Notes: generated by a model from the sequence alone, not told the origin. Positions 15,153-24,084 are shown, counted from the stretch's first letter. The stretch is DNA of 31,619 nt from Rhodobacteraceae bacterium UBA6213 (GCA_002421605.1 DISJ01000015.1:1-31619); one strand, 5' to 3'. Numbers and translations are program-made.

Positions 15153-16331
15153 TCACCTGCAATCGCTGATCCAGTTCAGCGACTGCAGGCGCATGTGGCC
15201 ATAATTGTAAAAGGAAATGATCTCGGCTCCTGCCTCGGTGGCGGCTTGAACGCTGGCAGCAAGATCGCCCGGGTCCTGCACGTGCGGCCAGGTCGGGCGC
15301 AGGATGAAGCCGAGACGCGCTTTCTCTCCTGCCGCGGCACGCACCTCGGCCATATCGGCCGCAATGGCGGTGGGGCCACACTGATATGCGGGCACTTCCA
15401 GTCGGTCGGCGGCGAGTGCAAGGCCCGCTAGATCGCTGCCTTCGCGCCAGCAAAGGTTGTTCGGGCTTTGCACTGTAGGGATCACCGCAAGGCTGACTTG
15501 GAGTGCGAGTTCAGCGCGCACCTCGGCCACCAGTGACGTGACAGTTGCGGCGCGCACCGCCTGCAGCGCCGCCCAGTCGGGGTTGGTTTTATGGTTCATC
15601 AGCGGCGCCGCGCCATCGGTAAAGAACGCTTCCAGATCGCGCCGCGCCTGCCGCGCGAGGCCGTCGGCGTTTAGTCCAGCGTTCCTTGCGGCGGTCTTGC
15701 AGGCGTCGCAAAAGCAGGTACCGAGAAGGTTTTCGGCGTCGGCCGTCAGTTCGATCAACTCGAATTCATGGTGGTGGCCGTGCCGGTAAGTCTGAAAGCC
15801 GGGGGCCTCGATCGCGATCTCGTCGATTGCCGAATGGTTGCCGAGATCGGCGCAGAGCGACACCAGATATGCCCGCACTTCAGGCTGCGAAGGGCAGAGC
15901 GCGTTGACCAACGGGTCGCCGAAGGCACTCTGGCAGGCCAAGTCGGGGTGAGCCCGACCCAGACGCGAATTGTGCAGACCCACGGTCCAGCCAGTGCAGT
16001 GAAAGTCGGGGGCAAGGGTTTCAAGCGCGGTGAGCGCGTCGAAATTTTCCAGCATCCGCGCGGCTTGTGGCACCAGCCGACCATATAGACTCGCATCGGG
16101 GCGGAAATAGACGGTGCCGTCTTCGGGAAACCAGACTTTTCGGGTGGGGGCATGTGGGCGCAGAAACTTGCCAGCATGATAAGCTGTTGCCAGCGAGACC
16201 GCATTCAAACCCGCATCGCGCAACCGCGCGATCACCGCGCCGGCACCTTCTTCCCATAGATCCCAAGCATAAACATACATGCCGCGCCGCATCGCGCCCT
16301 GCCTGCCTTTCTCTGGTTGATCGTTCACCAT
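15153..16331 (-). CDS. Uncharacterised protein with glycosidase-like (TIM-barrel) features
   Basis: A protein of about 392 residues that I cannot place in a named family. It begins with RRGMYVYAWDLWEEG, typical of the first strand of TIM-barrel glycosidase-like proteins, then LRDAGLNAVSLATAYHAG. Further segments are LHNSRLGRAHPDLACQSAFG, an acidic strand end DEIAIEAPGFQTYRHGHHHEFE, a cysteine motif CFCDAC at about 206-211 seen in some hypothetical glycosidases, and late strands SLAVIPTVQSP and IISFYNYGHM. There is no signal peptide with this start, so it should be cytoplasmic. The ATG at 16331 was chosen; 16292 and 16280 are alternatives, and the longer open frame up to 16583 would overlap the divergent promoter region. 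It heads the trio with the SDR and OCD-family genes. Confidence 0.7.
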   Translation of the reverse strand: MVNDQPEKGRQGAMRRGMYVYAWDLWEEGAGAVIARLRDAGLNAVSLATAYHAGKFLRPHAPTRKVWFPEDGTVYFRPDASLYGRLVPQAARMLENFDALTALETLAPDFHCTGWTVGLHNSRLGRAHPDLACQSAFGDPLVNALCPSQPEVRAYLVSLCADLGNHSAIDEIAIEAPGFQTYRHGHHHEFELIELTADAENLLGTCFCDACKTAARNAGLNADGLARQARRDLEAFFTDGAAPLMNHKTNPDWAALQAVRAATVTSLVAEVRAELALQVSLAVIPTVQSPNNLCWREGSDLAGLALAADRLEVPAYQCGPTAIAADMAEVRAAAGEKARLGFILRPTWPHVQDPGDLAASVQAATEAGAEIISFYNYGHMRLQSLNWISDCR

Positions 16332-16384
16332 CGCGCGTTTCCCTGATCGGCTGTCAGTGTTAGGGTGCGAGCGCGGCTGAGGCC

Positions 16385-16409
16385 AATGCCGTGCCGACAT
16401 GACGGCATT
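16385..16409. promoter_or_regulatory. Candidate operator dyad in the divergent intergenic region
   Basis: AATGCCGT-N9-ACGGCATT, perfect 8-base arms, within the 208 bases between the divergent glycosidase-like trio and the epimerase/sugar-transporter genes. The direct repeat GCATTCGC at 16405-16412 and 16418-16425 adjoins it. Position and symmetry suggest a regulator site; the regulator is unknown. Confidence 0.4.
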
Positions 16410-16539
16410 CGCGATAGGCATTCGCCTTTTACTGCACCGTAAGGTTAAATCGGGCCGGGCATGCCTTTGGGCTGCGCGAATAGGCGGCGGCGGATGTGGT
16501 CCGTTCGCCGCGCGAACGCATAGTGTGGGGATATCGCAG

Positions 16540-17421
16540 ATGGAGAATATTGTTGTCACCGGCGGCAGCGGAAAAGCGGGCAAGGCCGTATGCCGGCATC
16601 TGGTCGAGCGCGGTTATTCGGTCCTTAACGTCGACATGCAGCCTTCGATTGATCCGGTCTGTCCGTTCTTCAAGGTTGATCTGAGCGATTTCACGCAGGT
16701 GATGGACGCGCTTCAATGGACTGGCGGCAGGGACCACCCGTTCCGCAAGTTCCGCACCCCCGATGCTGTGGTGCATCTGGCCGCAATCCCGGCGCCGGAC
16801 TTGATGCCCGAGGAAGTTACCTTCCGCAACAACATACTCACTACCTACAATGTGTTTGACGCGGCGATGCGCGCGGGCATTAAGCGGATCGTTTGGGCCT
16901 CGTCGGAAACAACATTGGGCCTGCCCTTCAGCCCTGAAAATCCACCAGCCTATGCGCCTGTTGACGAAGCGCACCCGATGCGGCCGGAAAGCGCTTACTC
17001 GCTTTCCAAGGATCTGGGCGAGGAAATGGCCCGCCAGATGGCGCGATGGAACCCCGGCACCAGCTTTATCGGCCTGCGGCTTTCCAACGTGATGGAGCCG
17101 CAGGACTATGCGCGCTACGATGGGTGGCAGGACACGCCACATTTCCGCGAGTGGAACCTATGGGGCTATATCGATGCGCGTGATTTCGCGCAGGCAGTGC
17201 GGCTATCGCTCGATGTCGATCTGGTTGGTGCTGACCACTTTATCATTGCCAACGCAGATACCGTGATGACCCGCCCAAGCGCCGATTTGATGCGCGAGGT
17301 GTTTCCCGACGTGCCGCTGCGCGGAACCATCGAAGGCCGCGCCACGCTGTTGTCAATTGAGAAGGCACGCCGGGTTCTGGGTTATGAGCCAGAATATTCT
17401 TGGTATAAAACAGCCGGTTAG
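16540..17421 (+). CDS. NAD-dependent epimerase/dehydratase family protein (extended SDR; uronate-dehydrogenase-like)
   Basis: A 293-residue extended-SDR enzyme. The cofactor motif is TGGSGKAG (7-14), D32 at the end of the second strand indicates NAD, HLAAIPAPD follows, and the active site includes ASSET (S121/S122) with Y153 and K157 (YSLSK). It is shorter than nucleotide-sugar epimerases and closer in size to uronate dehydrogenases, so oxidation or epimerisation of a free sugar or uronate is plausible. The ATG at 16540 has a GGGGA sequence 9 bases upstream; the longer frame to 16399 would cover the intergenic dyad. It precedes the sugar ABC operon by about 250 bases and may act on the imported sugar. 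Confidence 0.82.
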   Translation: MENIVVTGGSGKAGKAVCRHLVERGYSVLNVDMQPSIDPVCPFFKVDLSDFTQVMDALQWTGGRDHPFRKFRTPDAVVHLAAIPAPDLMPEEVTFRNNILTTYNVFDAAMRAGIKRIVWASSETTLGLPFSPENPPAYAPVDEAHPMRPESAYSLSKDLGEEMARQMARWNPGTSFIGLRLSNVMEPQDYARYDGWQDTPHFREWNLWGYIDARDFAQAVRLSLDVDLVGADHFIIANADTVMTRPSADLMREVFPDVPLRGTIEGRATLLSIEKARRVLGYEPEYSWYKTAG

Positions 17422-17447
17422 AATTCTCTTCGCATTCTGGGTTTGGC

Positions 17448-17476
17448 ACGGTGCCGGGCGATCTGCTCGGCACCGT
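17448..17476 (+). terminator. Possible terminator after the epimerase gene
   Basis: Inverted repeat ACGGTGCCG / CGGCACCGT with an 11-base loop, starting 26 bases after the epimerase stop and followed only by a short TT. It could be a weak intrinsic terminator or an mRNA-stabilising hairpin. The remaining bases to 17670 hold no gene I can support and should contain the sugar-operon promoter. Confidence 0.45.
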
Positions 17477-17670
17477 TTGCATTCGTCGCGGCTGCTATGT
17501 GAGTCCCGCACGCCCTCTATGCGGTCCCCACATACCTTCATGCGTTTATTCGATTTCCTTTGTGCGGGGCCAACACGCACACTGCGATGCATCAGAAAAC
17601 GGCCGTTCGAAGCCGGGAAGATGTTTCTTAAACCCAAGAAGTTCCAACAACAGGAAGGAGTACACCTCTG

Positions 17671-18903
17671 ATGGCACGCCCATTTAAAACCGCCACTGCC
17701 TTGGCGGCCCTGAGCCTCGGCGCTTTAGGACTCGCCGGGGCTGTGCAGGCAGCGACCGTAATTGACTTCACGGTGGCTGAATACAGCTCCAAGACCGGCC
17801 CCTATTTCCAAGAGGTCGCAAATGCCTTTGAAGCGCAGAACCCCGATATCACGATCAATATCGAGGTAGTGCCGTGGGACACGCTCTTGCAGCGTCTGAC
17901 TACCGACGTGGCCGGTGGTGCCGCGCCGGACATCTCGATCATCGGCACCCGCTGGCTGCTCGACTTTGCCTCGCAGGGCATTGCCGAACCGATGGACAGC
18001 TACCTTACGCCGGAGTTCAAGTCGACCTTCATTGACACGTTTATGGCGCCCTCGGTAATCGACGGGAAGATCATGGGCTTGCCGGTCGCAGCCTCGGCGC
18101 GAGCGATGATGGTCAACATGGATCTCTACGACAAGGCGGGCGTCGCTCCTCCCACGAATTGGGATGAGCTCTACGCAGCGTCGCAAAAGATCGCGGCGCT
18201 GCCAGACACCTTCGCTTTTGGTCTTCAAGGCAAAGATATCGAGACTGACGCGTACTTCTACTACTCGCTCTGGACCCATGGCGGCGCTATTCTGAACGCC
18301 GACGGTACCAGCGGCATTGACTCGCCAGCGGCGATCGAGTCTGCAAACCTCTACCTGAATATGATCAACGAAGGACTGACGCAGCCGTCTCCGACGAACT
18401 ACAACCGTGAAGACGTGTTTAATCTGTTCAAGCAGGGCAAAGTCGCGACAATCTTCACCTTCCCGATGCTGATCCCGCAGATCAAGGAAGAAGCCCCGAA
18501 TCTTCGCTACAAGGTCCTTCCATTCCCCGAAGGTTCTGCGAAGGCCACCTATGGTGTGACCGACACCTTGATGATGTTCGCGGATTCCGACGTAAAGGCA
18601 GCGGCTTGGAAATTCATCGAATTCGCCTATAGTGATGAATTCCGCTCGCAATTTGACCACGGTGAAGGTTTTCTCCCGGTTACCAAAAACGTTGCGGCCG
18701 AGCCTTTCTATACCACCGATCCTGACATATCGGGCTTTGCGGCAGGCTTGCCTTACGCCCAATTTGCGCCGACCATCGCGAACTGGGAAGAGATCGCCGA
18801 CGTGACCGTGCGGACGATGCAGCAGATCTACCTAGGGCAAGTTACGCCGGAAGATGGGTTGAAGGCAACTGCGGCTCAGATCAACAAGATCCGCGGCCTC
18901 TGA
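17671..18903 (+). CDS. Sugar ABC transporter periplasmic substrate-binding protein (family 1)
   Basis: A 410-residue secreted binding protein of the extracellular solute-binding family 1 (maltose/glycerol-phosphate-type CUT1 systems). A signal peptide (ATALAALSLGALGLAGAVQA) is predicted to be cleaved after residue 27. Family features are FEAQNPDITINIEVVPWDTLLQ, GGAAPDISIIGTRWL, GKIMGLPVAASARAMMVNMDLYDKAGV, PTNWDELYAASQKIA, and the end-lobe stretch KAAAWKFIEFAYSDEFRSQF. GGAAGGAG lies 10 bases before the ATG. It opens the operon with two permeases and an ATPase. The sugar bound cannot be told from sequence. Confidence 0.95.
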   Translation: MARPFKTATALAALSLGALGLAGAVQAATVIDFTVAEYSSKTGPYFQEVANAFEAQNPDITINIEVVPWDTLLQRLTTDVAGGAAPDISIIGTRWLLDFASQGIAEPMDSYLTPEFKSTFIDTFMAPSVIDGKIMGLPVAASARAMMVNMDLYDKAGVAPPTNWDELYAASQKIAALPDTFAFGLQGKDIETDAYFYYSLWTHGGAILNADGTSGIDSPAAIESANLYLNMINEGLTQPSPTNYNREDVFNLFKQGKVATIFTFPMLIPQIKEEAPNLRYKVLPFPEGSAKATYGVTDTLMMFADSDVKAAAWKFIEFAYSDEFRSQFDHGEGFLPVTKNVAAEPFYTTDPDISGFAAGLPYAQFAPTIANWEEIADVTVRTMQQIYLGQVTPEDGLKATAAQINKIRGL

Positions 18904-18912
18904 TGACAATTG

Positions 18913-18939
18913 CGGAGAGCGGCTCTGTGCCGCTCTCCG
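18913..18939 (+). terminator. Strong intercistronic stem-loop after the sugar-binding protein gene
   Basis: A perfect 11-base-pair stem, CGGAGAGCGGC and its complement, with a 5-base loop, 9 bases after the binding-protein stop and about 70 before the permease start. There is no following T run. Like the hairpin after the dppA-like gene, it probably raises the level of binding-protein message over that of the permeases. Confidence 0.6.
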
Positions 18940-19010
18940 GCTCGGCTTCGATTTGACACGGTCAGAACGACCATAGTCGCACCTGCAGAGGTGCACGGGA
19001 TTGGGAAACG

Positions 19011-19922
19011 ATGTCGAAGGTATTGCAGAAATCTGTGCCCTTGCTGATGATCCTTCCGGGTCTGGTGCTGGCGATTACGATCATCGGCTATCCGATTATC
19101 GATCTTGCCTGGACTTCGATGCAGGAGGTCAGTCGCTTTGGCAAGTTGAGTGGCTTCAACGGTTTCGACAACTTCGCGGAGGTGTTCGCCGACCCGCTGT
19201 TTTACGGCTCGCTTGTGCGCACTGGCATCTGGACGCTTGCGGTGGTCGGAGGCACGTTGCTGATTTCGATGCCCGTGGCAATTATTCTGAACGACGACTT
19301 TTTCGGTCGTGGCCTTGCGCGGGTAATCATCATGTTGCCTTGGGCGCTTTCGCTTACCATGACTGCGGTGGTTTGGCGCTGGGCGCTGAACGGGCGCTCT
19401 GGGCTTTTGAACGCAACATTAATGCAGGCGGGCTTGATCGACCAACCAGTCGAATGGCTGGCCACTGCATCGACAGCGTTCACCGTGGAAATTCTGGTGG
19501 GTATCCTGGTTTCAATCCCCTTCACGACGACCATTCTGCTAGGCGGTTTATCCTCGATGCCGCAAGACGCCTACGAGGCTGCGGTAGTTGATGGAGCGTC
19601 GGGCTGGAGCCAGTTTCGTTATATCACATTGCCGTTGATGAAGCCCTTCATCAACATCGCGATCGTGCTGAACGTGATTTACGTTTTCAATTCGTTGCCA
19701 ATCATCTGGGTGATGACTGAAGGTGGACCGGCAAATGGCACCGATATTTTGGTGACCTATCTTTACAAGCTTGCGTTCCGTTTTGGTCAGCTTGGCAAGG
19801 CGTCGGCGATTTCGCTGGTGATGTTCGGGATATTGCTGGTTTTTACCGTGCTCTATGTCGTGCTTCTCAGCCGTAACGAGGCGGATGCCGCGCCGGAAAA
19901 GGACGTGAAAGATGAGATCTAA
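19011..19922 (+). CDS. Sugar ABC transporter permease (MalF/UgpA type)
   Basis: A 303-residue inner-membrane permease with six predicted helices (first about residues 8-28, PLLMILPGLVLAITIIGYPI). The EAA loop reads DAYEAAVVDGASGWSQFRYITLPLMKP and the following helix contains IWVMTEGGPANGTDILVTYLY, both typical of MalF/UgpA-type subunits. It overlaps the next permease start by 11 bases, indicating translational coupling. Confidence 0.95.
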   Translation: MSKVLQKSVPLLMILPGLVLAITIIGYPIIDLAWTSMQEVSRFGKLSGFNGFDNFAEVFADPLFYGSLVRTGIWTLAVVGGTLLISMPVAIILNDDFFGRGLARVIIMLPWALSLTMTAVVWRWALNGRSGLLNATLMQAGLIDQPVEWLATASTAFTVEILVGILVSIPFTTTILLGGLSSMPQDAYEAAVVDGASGWSQFRYITLPLMKPFINIAIVLNVIYVFNSLPIIWVMTEGGPANGTDILVTYLYKLAFRFGQLGKASAISLVMFGILLVFTVLYVVLLSRNEADAAPEKDVKDEI

Positions 19923-20742
19923 GCTCCGCCGGAGTATCCTCTACTGGCTGGTGCTATTGCCGCTGGTGGTGGTGATTTTGTTCCCGTTCGGTGTGATGTT
20001 CGTGACCGCCGTGCGCCCGCGCGCCGAGCTGTTTGTCTACCCGCCGACCTGGGGATTCAGCGAGTTTCGCTGGGAGAACTTCAGCGAAATGTGGGAAAAG
20101 ACAAATTTCGGCGGCGCGCTGCTGAACAGCGTTTATGTCAGCGTCACTGCCACTGTGATTGCCTTGTTGCTCAGCATTCCGGCTGCCTACGCGATGTCGC
20201 GTTATCACTTTTCCGGTAAGGGGGCATACCGCACTTTTCTTCTGATGACCCAGATGATGTCGCCGATTGTTTTGGTGCTGGGCCTGTTCCGGCTGATGAT
20301 GGCCCTTGGCCTTGTCAACAATCTAAACTCTCTGGTGCTGATCTATGCAGCGTTCAATATGGCATTCACCATCTGGATGCTACAAAGCTACTTCAACTCG
20401 ATCCCGCGCGATTTGGAGGAAGCGGCCTGGATGGATGGCGCCAGCCATTTTACCAGTCTGGTGCGCATTTTTCTTCCGCTGGCGGTACCTGCAATCGCCG
20501 TGACCGCGATTTTCACCTTCATCAACAGCTGGAATGAATTTGTTCTGGCGCTGACAATGATGCGCTCGTCCGCAGACTATACCCTGCCGGTGCAGATCTA
20601 CGCACAGGTCGCGGGGCGCTATCAGGTTGAATGGCATCATGTGATGGCAGCAACCGTGCTGGCAACGCTACCCGTCGCCATCGTCTTTTCGTGGCTGCAA
20701 CGCTATCTGATCCGCGGCATGGCACTGGGTGCAGTGAAGTGA
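19912..20742 (+). CDS. Sugar ABC transporter permease (MalG/UgpE type)
   Basis: A 276-residue inner-membrane permease. It starts inside the preceding permease gene. Six helices are predicted; the EAA loop is DLEEAAWMDGASHFTSLVRIFLPLAVPA, followed by AIFTFINSWNEFVLALTMM, a hallmark of MalG/UgpE-type subunits, and the end QRYLIRGMALGAVK is also standard. It forms the channel with the upstream permease. Confidence 0.95.
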   Translation: MRSKLRRSILYWLVLLPLVVVILFPFGVMFVTAVRPRAELFVYPPTWGFSEFRWENFSEMWEKTNFGGALLNSVYVSVTATVIALLLSIPAAYAMSRYHFSGKGAYRTFLLMTQMMSPIVLVLGLFRLMMALGLVNNLNSLVLIYAAFNMAFTIWMLQSYFNSIPRDLEEAAWMDGASHFTSLVRIFLPLAVPAIAVTAIFTFINSWNEFVLALTMMRSSADYTLPVQIYAQVAGRYQVEWHHVMAATVLATLPVAIVFSWLQRYLIRGMALGAVK

Positions 20743-20785
20743 GCACGATCAGACATAAGCGCCTTAACTCAGTGAGGACTCAATA

Positions 20786-21856
20786 ATGTCGTCAGTCACC
20801 ATTCGCGGCATCAAGAAACGCTACGGCACCTTGACCGTATTGCACGGAATCGATTTGGATATCGAGGATCAGGAATTCGTAGTCTTGGTTGGGCCATCGG
20901 GTTGCGGCAAGTCGACACTGCTGCGGATGATAGCGGGGCTGGAATCGGTGTCCTCGGGCTCCATTGCAATTGGTGATCGGGTTATTAACGACGTGCCGCC
21001 AAAGTCGCGCGATATCGCCATGGTGTTCCAGAACTATGCGCTCTATCCGCATATGTCGGTTTACGAAAACATGAGCTTCAGCCTGCGACTGCGCCGGCAA
21101 GCTAAGGATGTCATCGACCGCAAGGTGCGCGAAGCGGCCGAGATACTGAACCTGGGCAAATTTCTGGACCGTTCTCCACGCCAGCTTTCGGGTGGCCAGC
21201 GCCAGCGCGTGGCGATGGGGCGCGCGCTGGTGCGCGATGCGCAGGTGTTCTTATTCGACGAACCGCTTTCTAACCTCGACGCGAAACTGCGCGTGGTGAT
21301 GCGAGTCGAGATCAAAGCGCTGCACCAGCGGCTGAAAACCACCTCGGTCTATGTCACGCACGATCAGATCGAGGCGATGACCATGGCCGATCGTATCGTG
21401 GTGATGAACGCCGGTCGGATCGAGCAGATCGGCACGCCGCTACAGCTTTATGACACACCGGCAAACTTGTTTGTAGCAGACTTTATCGGCTCGCCCTCTA
21501 TGAATTTTATTCACGGTACGTTGCACATCGGCGCAAGTGGCGCGCATGTGCAGACCGAAAATGGTACCCGACTTGCGGTGCCACTGATGGCCAGCGGCCG
21601 TGACGGGCAGAAAGTGGTTTATGGTGTTCGCCCTGAGCACATGACACTGACCGAAGGCGACGCCGGGGCGCCAGTAATCGTTGAAGTGGTAGAACCGACT
21701 GGGGCAAATATTCAAGTTTACTGCAAGCTGGGGGAAACTTCAGTCTGTGCGATCTTTACTGACCGTCACGAATTCCGGCCCGATCAACAAATCCGCCTGA
21801 CGTGCCCGCTTGAGAAAATCCATCTGTTTGACGCAGAAAGCGGCCTTCGTCTCTGA
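20786..21856 (+). CDS. Sugar ABC transporter ATP-binding protein (MalK/UgpC type)
   Basis: A 356-residue ATPase of the CUT1 family. Walker A is GPSGCGKS (36-43), the Q-loop is in VFQNYALYPHM, the signature is LSGGQRQRVAMGRAL (from 134), Walker B is VFLFDEPLSNLD, and the switch His is H192 in YVTHDQIEAMT. The C-terminal third (about 240-356) is the TOBE/MOP regulatory domain with the usual FIGSPSMNFIHGTL and VYGVRPEHMTL. GAGGA lies about 8 bases before the ATG. It closes the sugar operon, 55 bases from the convergent DSD1-like gene. Confidence 0.95.
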   Translation: MSSVTIRGIKKRYGTLTVLHGIDLDIEDQEFVVLVGPSGCGKSTLLRMIAGLESVSSGSIAIGDRVINDVPPKSRDIAMVFQNYALYPHMSVYENMSFSLRLRRQAKDVIDRKVREAAEILNLGKFLDRSPRQLSGGQRQRVAMGRALVRDAQVFLFDEPLSNLDAKLRVVMRVEIKALHQRLKTTSVYVTHDQIEAMTMADRIVVMNAGRIEQIGTPLQLYDTPANLFVADFIGSPSMNFIHGTLHIGASGAHVQTENGTRLAVPLMASGRDGQKVVYGVRPEHMTLTEGDAGAPVIVEVVEPTGANIQVYCKLGETSVCAIFTDRHEFRPDQQIRLTCPLEKIHLFDAESGLRL

Positions 21857-21911
21857 CGTTGGCCCGCGCGCCGGAACCAGAAATGCGCATTGGCTTGGTG
21901 CTGGCTTTCGC

Positions 21912-23051
21912 CTACCAACCGTTCACGCGCTGCCAGCTATCCAGCACGTGGCCGCTGTCGCCAGCGACCACCCGGTAAGTGTTGTGCATTGCTGCGGTCA
22001 TGCAGACGTGGTTTGGCAACACCCGGACCCGCGTTCCAACTGGCAGCACATCAAAGGGGAAGGCGCCGTCCGAGACCAGCATTCCGTGCTCCTGATAGAC
22101 ATGCCCGACACGGACTCCATCGATGCGACGCAAGCCGCTTGCATCCATAACCAAACCAAAACCGATATCCTCAGGCAGGTCCGGTGCGCCTGTGCTGCGG
22201 TCTTTCGATAGCGCGAGAGCACCTGCATCGATCAGCGCCGAATTCATCTCGGGCCGGTGCCCGATGACGGTGGCCAGCACAGATACTGCAAGATCGCCAA
22301 GGTCGCAGGAAAAAATTTCGGACTGAAAGACATCGCCGAACATATAGACGCCGCAGCGCATTTCGCTCAACCCCTCCAGTGAAACGGCGTGCGTGGCGGT
22401 TGGGGTGGAGCCGACGCTGACCACTGGGCAGGGCAGGCCGGCGGCGCGCAATTGCGCTGCTGCGGTGACTGCAGAAAGCCTCTCGGCCTCGGCAACCTGT
22501 TGGATCGCCTCGATGCTGCGGCACTGGTAAGAATTGCCGGCATGGGTCAGCACGCCGCGCAAATTCGTGCCCGCAAGCTCGTGTAAAGCCTGGCCAAGTG
22601 CCACCACGCCTTTGGTGCCGGCGATTAGACCGGCCCGCCGTTCTCCGGAATCGAGTTCGATGAGCATGTCGATTACGACGCCCTCGGCCTGCGCGCGCGC
22701 GCCAACTTCGCGCGCGACATCGATCTGGTCGATGATCGCGCTCAGCCGCACTCCGCGTCCGATCAGCGCCGCAATGCGGGGCAGTTTGTCGGGCACGATG
22801 CCGACCGCGTAGGTGATGTCGTCGATGCCGTGATCTGCGAAATACTCGGCTTCTTTCAGCGTCGACACAGTAATGCCGCCAAAGTTTCCTGCCAGTGCAA
22901 TCCGCGCGACGTCGATCGACTTCGCTGATTTCATATGCGGCCGAAGCGCTACGCCGGTGCCTGCGTACCGCGCCGTCATCCGTTGTGCATTGCGTTCAAG
23001 CGCCTGGCGATCAAGGATCAGACAAGGTGTTTCAAGGCCAGTGAGTCTCAT
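21912..23051 (-). CDS. DSD1/D-threonine-aldolase-like PLP enzyme, copy A
   Basis: A 379-residue fold-type III PLP enzyme with an alanine-racemase-like N-terminal barrel and a C-terminal DSD1 metal-binding domain. The PLP lysine is K41 in RPHMKSAKS. Likely metal ligands are H322 in YQEHGML and H348/C350 in PNHVC. Characterised relatives are D-threonine aldolase, metal-dependent D-serine dehydratase and D-threo-3-hydroxyaspartate dehydratase, so a D-3-hydroxy-amino acid is the likely substrate; aldol cleavage and dehydration cannot be told apart here. The gene lies downstream of the LysR regulator on the same strand with 115 bases between. Confidence 0.85.
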   Translation of the reverse strand: MRLTGLETPCLILDRQALERNAQRMTARYAGTGVALRPHMKSAKSIDVARIALAGNFGGITVSTLKEAEYFADHGIDDITYAVGIVPDKLPRIAALIGRGVRLSAIIDQIDVAREVGARAQAEGVVIDMLIELDSGERRAGLIAGTKGVVALGQALHELAGTNLRGVLTHAGNSYQCRSIEAIQQVAEAERLSAVTAAAQLRAAGLPCPVVSVGSTPTATHAVSLEGLSEMRCGVYMFGDVFQSEIFSCDLGDLAVSVLATVIGHRPEMNSALIDAGALALSKDRSTGAPDLPEDIGFGLVMDASGLRRIDGVRVGHVYQEHGMLVSDGAFPFDVLPVGTRVRVLPNHVCMTAAMHNTYRVVAGDSGHVLDSWQRVNGW

Positions 23052-23166
23052 ATGCCTACTTTCGGGCGGGTGTCAGCACCGGACCGGCACCCATGTCACC
23101 GACAATAGGGATCAGCATACGCCAATTGCCAATGCAACCTCGGCCTTGGGCAATGTGTTACGCGCA

Positions 23167-24084
23167 TCAGGACCAGTTGTCGTCCGCTTCGCCTTCAAGC
23201 AACGACCACAACTCCTCCGATATCGGTGGCAGTGCATCGCGCGAGCGGAACAAACGCACCTCGACCGGAATGTTCCAGCACTCGTCGCCGGCGCGCACGA
23301 GGCTGCCTTCAGCGAACTCCTTTTCAAGGTGACTTGCTGGGAGCCAAGCAGTGCCGCGCCCTTCGAAGCTCATCGCCTTAAGAACCGCGGCCATGTGCGA
23401 AACAAACACCCGGTTTAGGTGCAGCGGCTCCTTGGCCTCGGTGATCATATGCTCGACTACGCGACCGATTGCCGAGGTTTCGGTATAGGCCAAGAAATGC
23501 ACCGGTTCGTCTTCGGTCCCTGGCAGACGGTCGATGGGCTGCCCGATGCTGTCGGGCAGCGTTACCGGAATCAGCGTGTCGTGCAGCACAATTTTTGAGG
23601 TAAAATGTTCTACCGGAAGGTGCATCTGCATGTTCGGGTGCGTGTAGCTGATCAAAAAGTGGCAGTCTCCGCGCTGCAGCATGTGAATGCAGTCGTTGAA
23701 CTGGCTTGTATCGAGTCGGGTATTGAAGGTGTGACTGTGCATTTCGACTGCGCGCAGCCAACTGGGAAAGAAGTTCAGCGAGAGGCTGTGCGTAGCCGCA
23801 AATCGGATAGTGTGGGCACCGATTTCATTGATGCGCCGTGCCTCCTCGCGCCCCTGATAAAGGCGGCGCAATACATCCTCGGCAACTGGGCGGAAGCGTT
23901 CACCTGAAAGCGTCAGCGTGATCGGCTGCGTGGCACGGTTAAAAAGCTGTGCCCCGACCCATTCTTCCAGGCTCTTGATGCGCCGACTGAATGCCGGCTG
24001 GGTGGTGTATCTGGTTTGAGCAGACCTGGAAAAATTTCGAGTATCGACTAGGCTAAGAAAATCTTCGAGCCAACGGCTTTCCAT
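23167..24084 (-). CDS. LysR-family transcriptional regulator (HypT/YjiE-like)
   Basis: A 305-residue LysR protein. The N-terminal winged helix-turn-helix (about 5-65) reads WLEDFLSLVDTRNFSRSAQ then TTQPAFSRRIKSLEEWVGAQLF; the exact TRNFS-SA-RR-TTQPAFSRRIK pattern recalls the HypT/YjiE branch. The C-terminal effector domain spans about 92-300. It lies between the second RidA gene and DSD1-like copy A, all on the minus strand, and may control these genes or the divergent DSD1-like copy B. Ligand unknown; the HypT resemblance is from recall and does not prove an oxidant-response role. Confidence 0.9.
   Translation of the reverse strand: MESRWLEDFLSLVDTRNFSRSAQTRYTTQPAFSRRIKSLEEWVGAQLFNRATQPITLTLSGERFRPVAEDVLRRLYQGREEARRINEIGAHTIRFAATHSLSLNFFPSWLRAVEMHSHTFNTRLDTSQFNDCIHMLQRGDCHFLISYTHPNMQMHLPVEHFTSKIVLHDTLIPVTLPDSIGQPIDRLPGTEDEPVHFLAYTETSAIGRVVEHMITEAKEPLHLNRVFVSHMAAVLKAMSFEGRGTAWLPASHLEKEFAEGSLVRAGDECWNIPVEVRLFRSRDALPPISEELWSLLEGEADDNWS

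Noticed and set aside
16405..16425. Short direct repeats as a CRISPR or phage attachment site
   Set aside because: There are only two 8-base copies, with no array, spacers, tRNA or integrase nearby.
17504..17568. CCCGCAC...GTGCGGG as a hairpin before the sugar operon
   Set aside because: The arms are only 7 bases with a gap of about 50 bases, within chance expectation for GC-rich DNA.
17725..18762. 345-codon minus-strand frame opposite the sugar-binding protein
   Set aside because: It is a shadow of a well-supported gene, with no recognisable motifs and no ribosome site.
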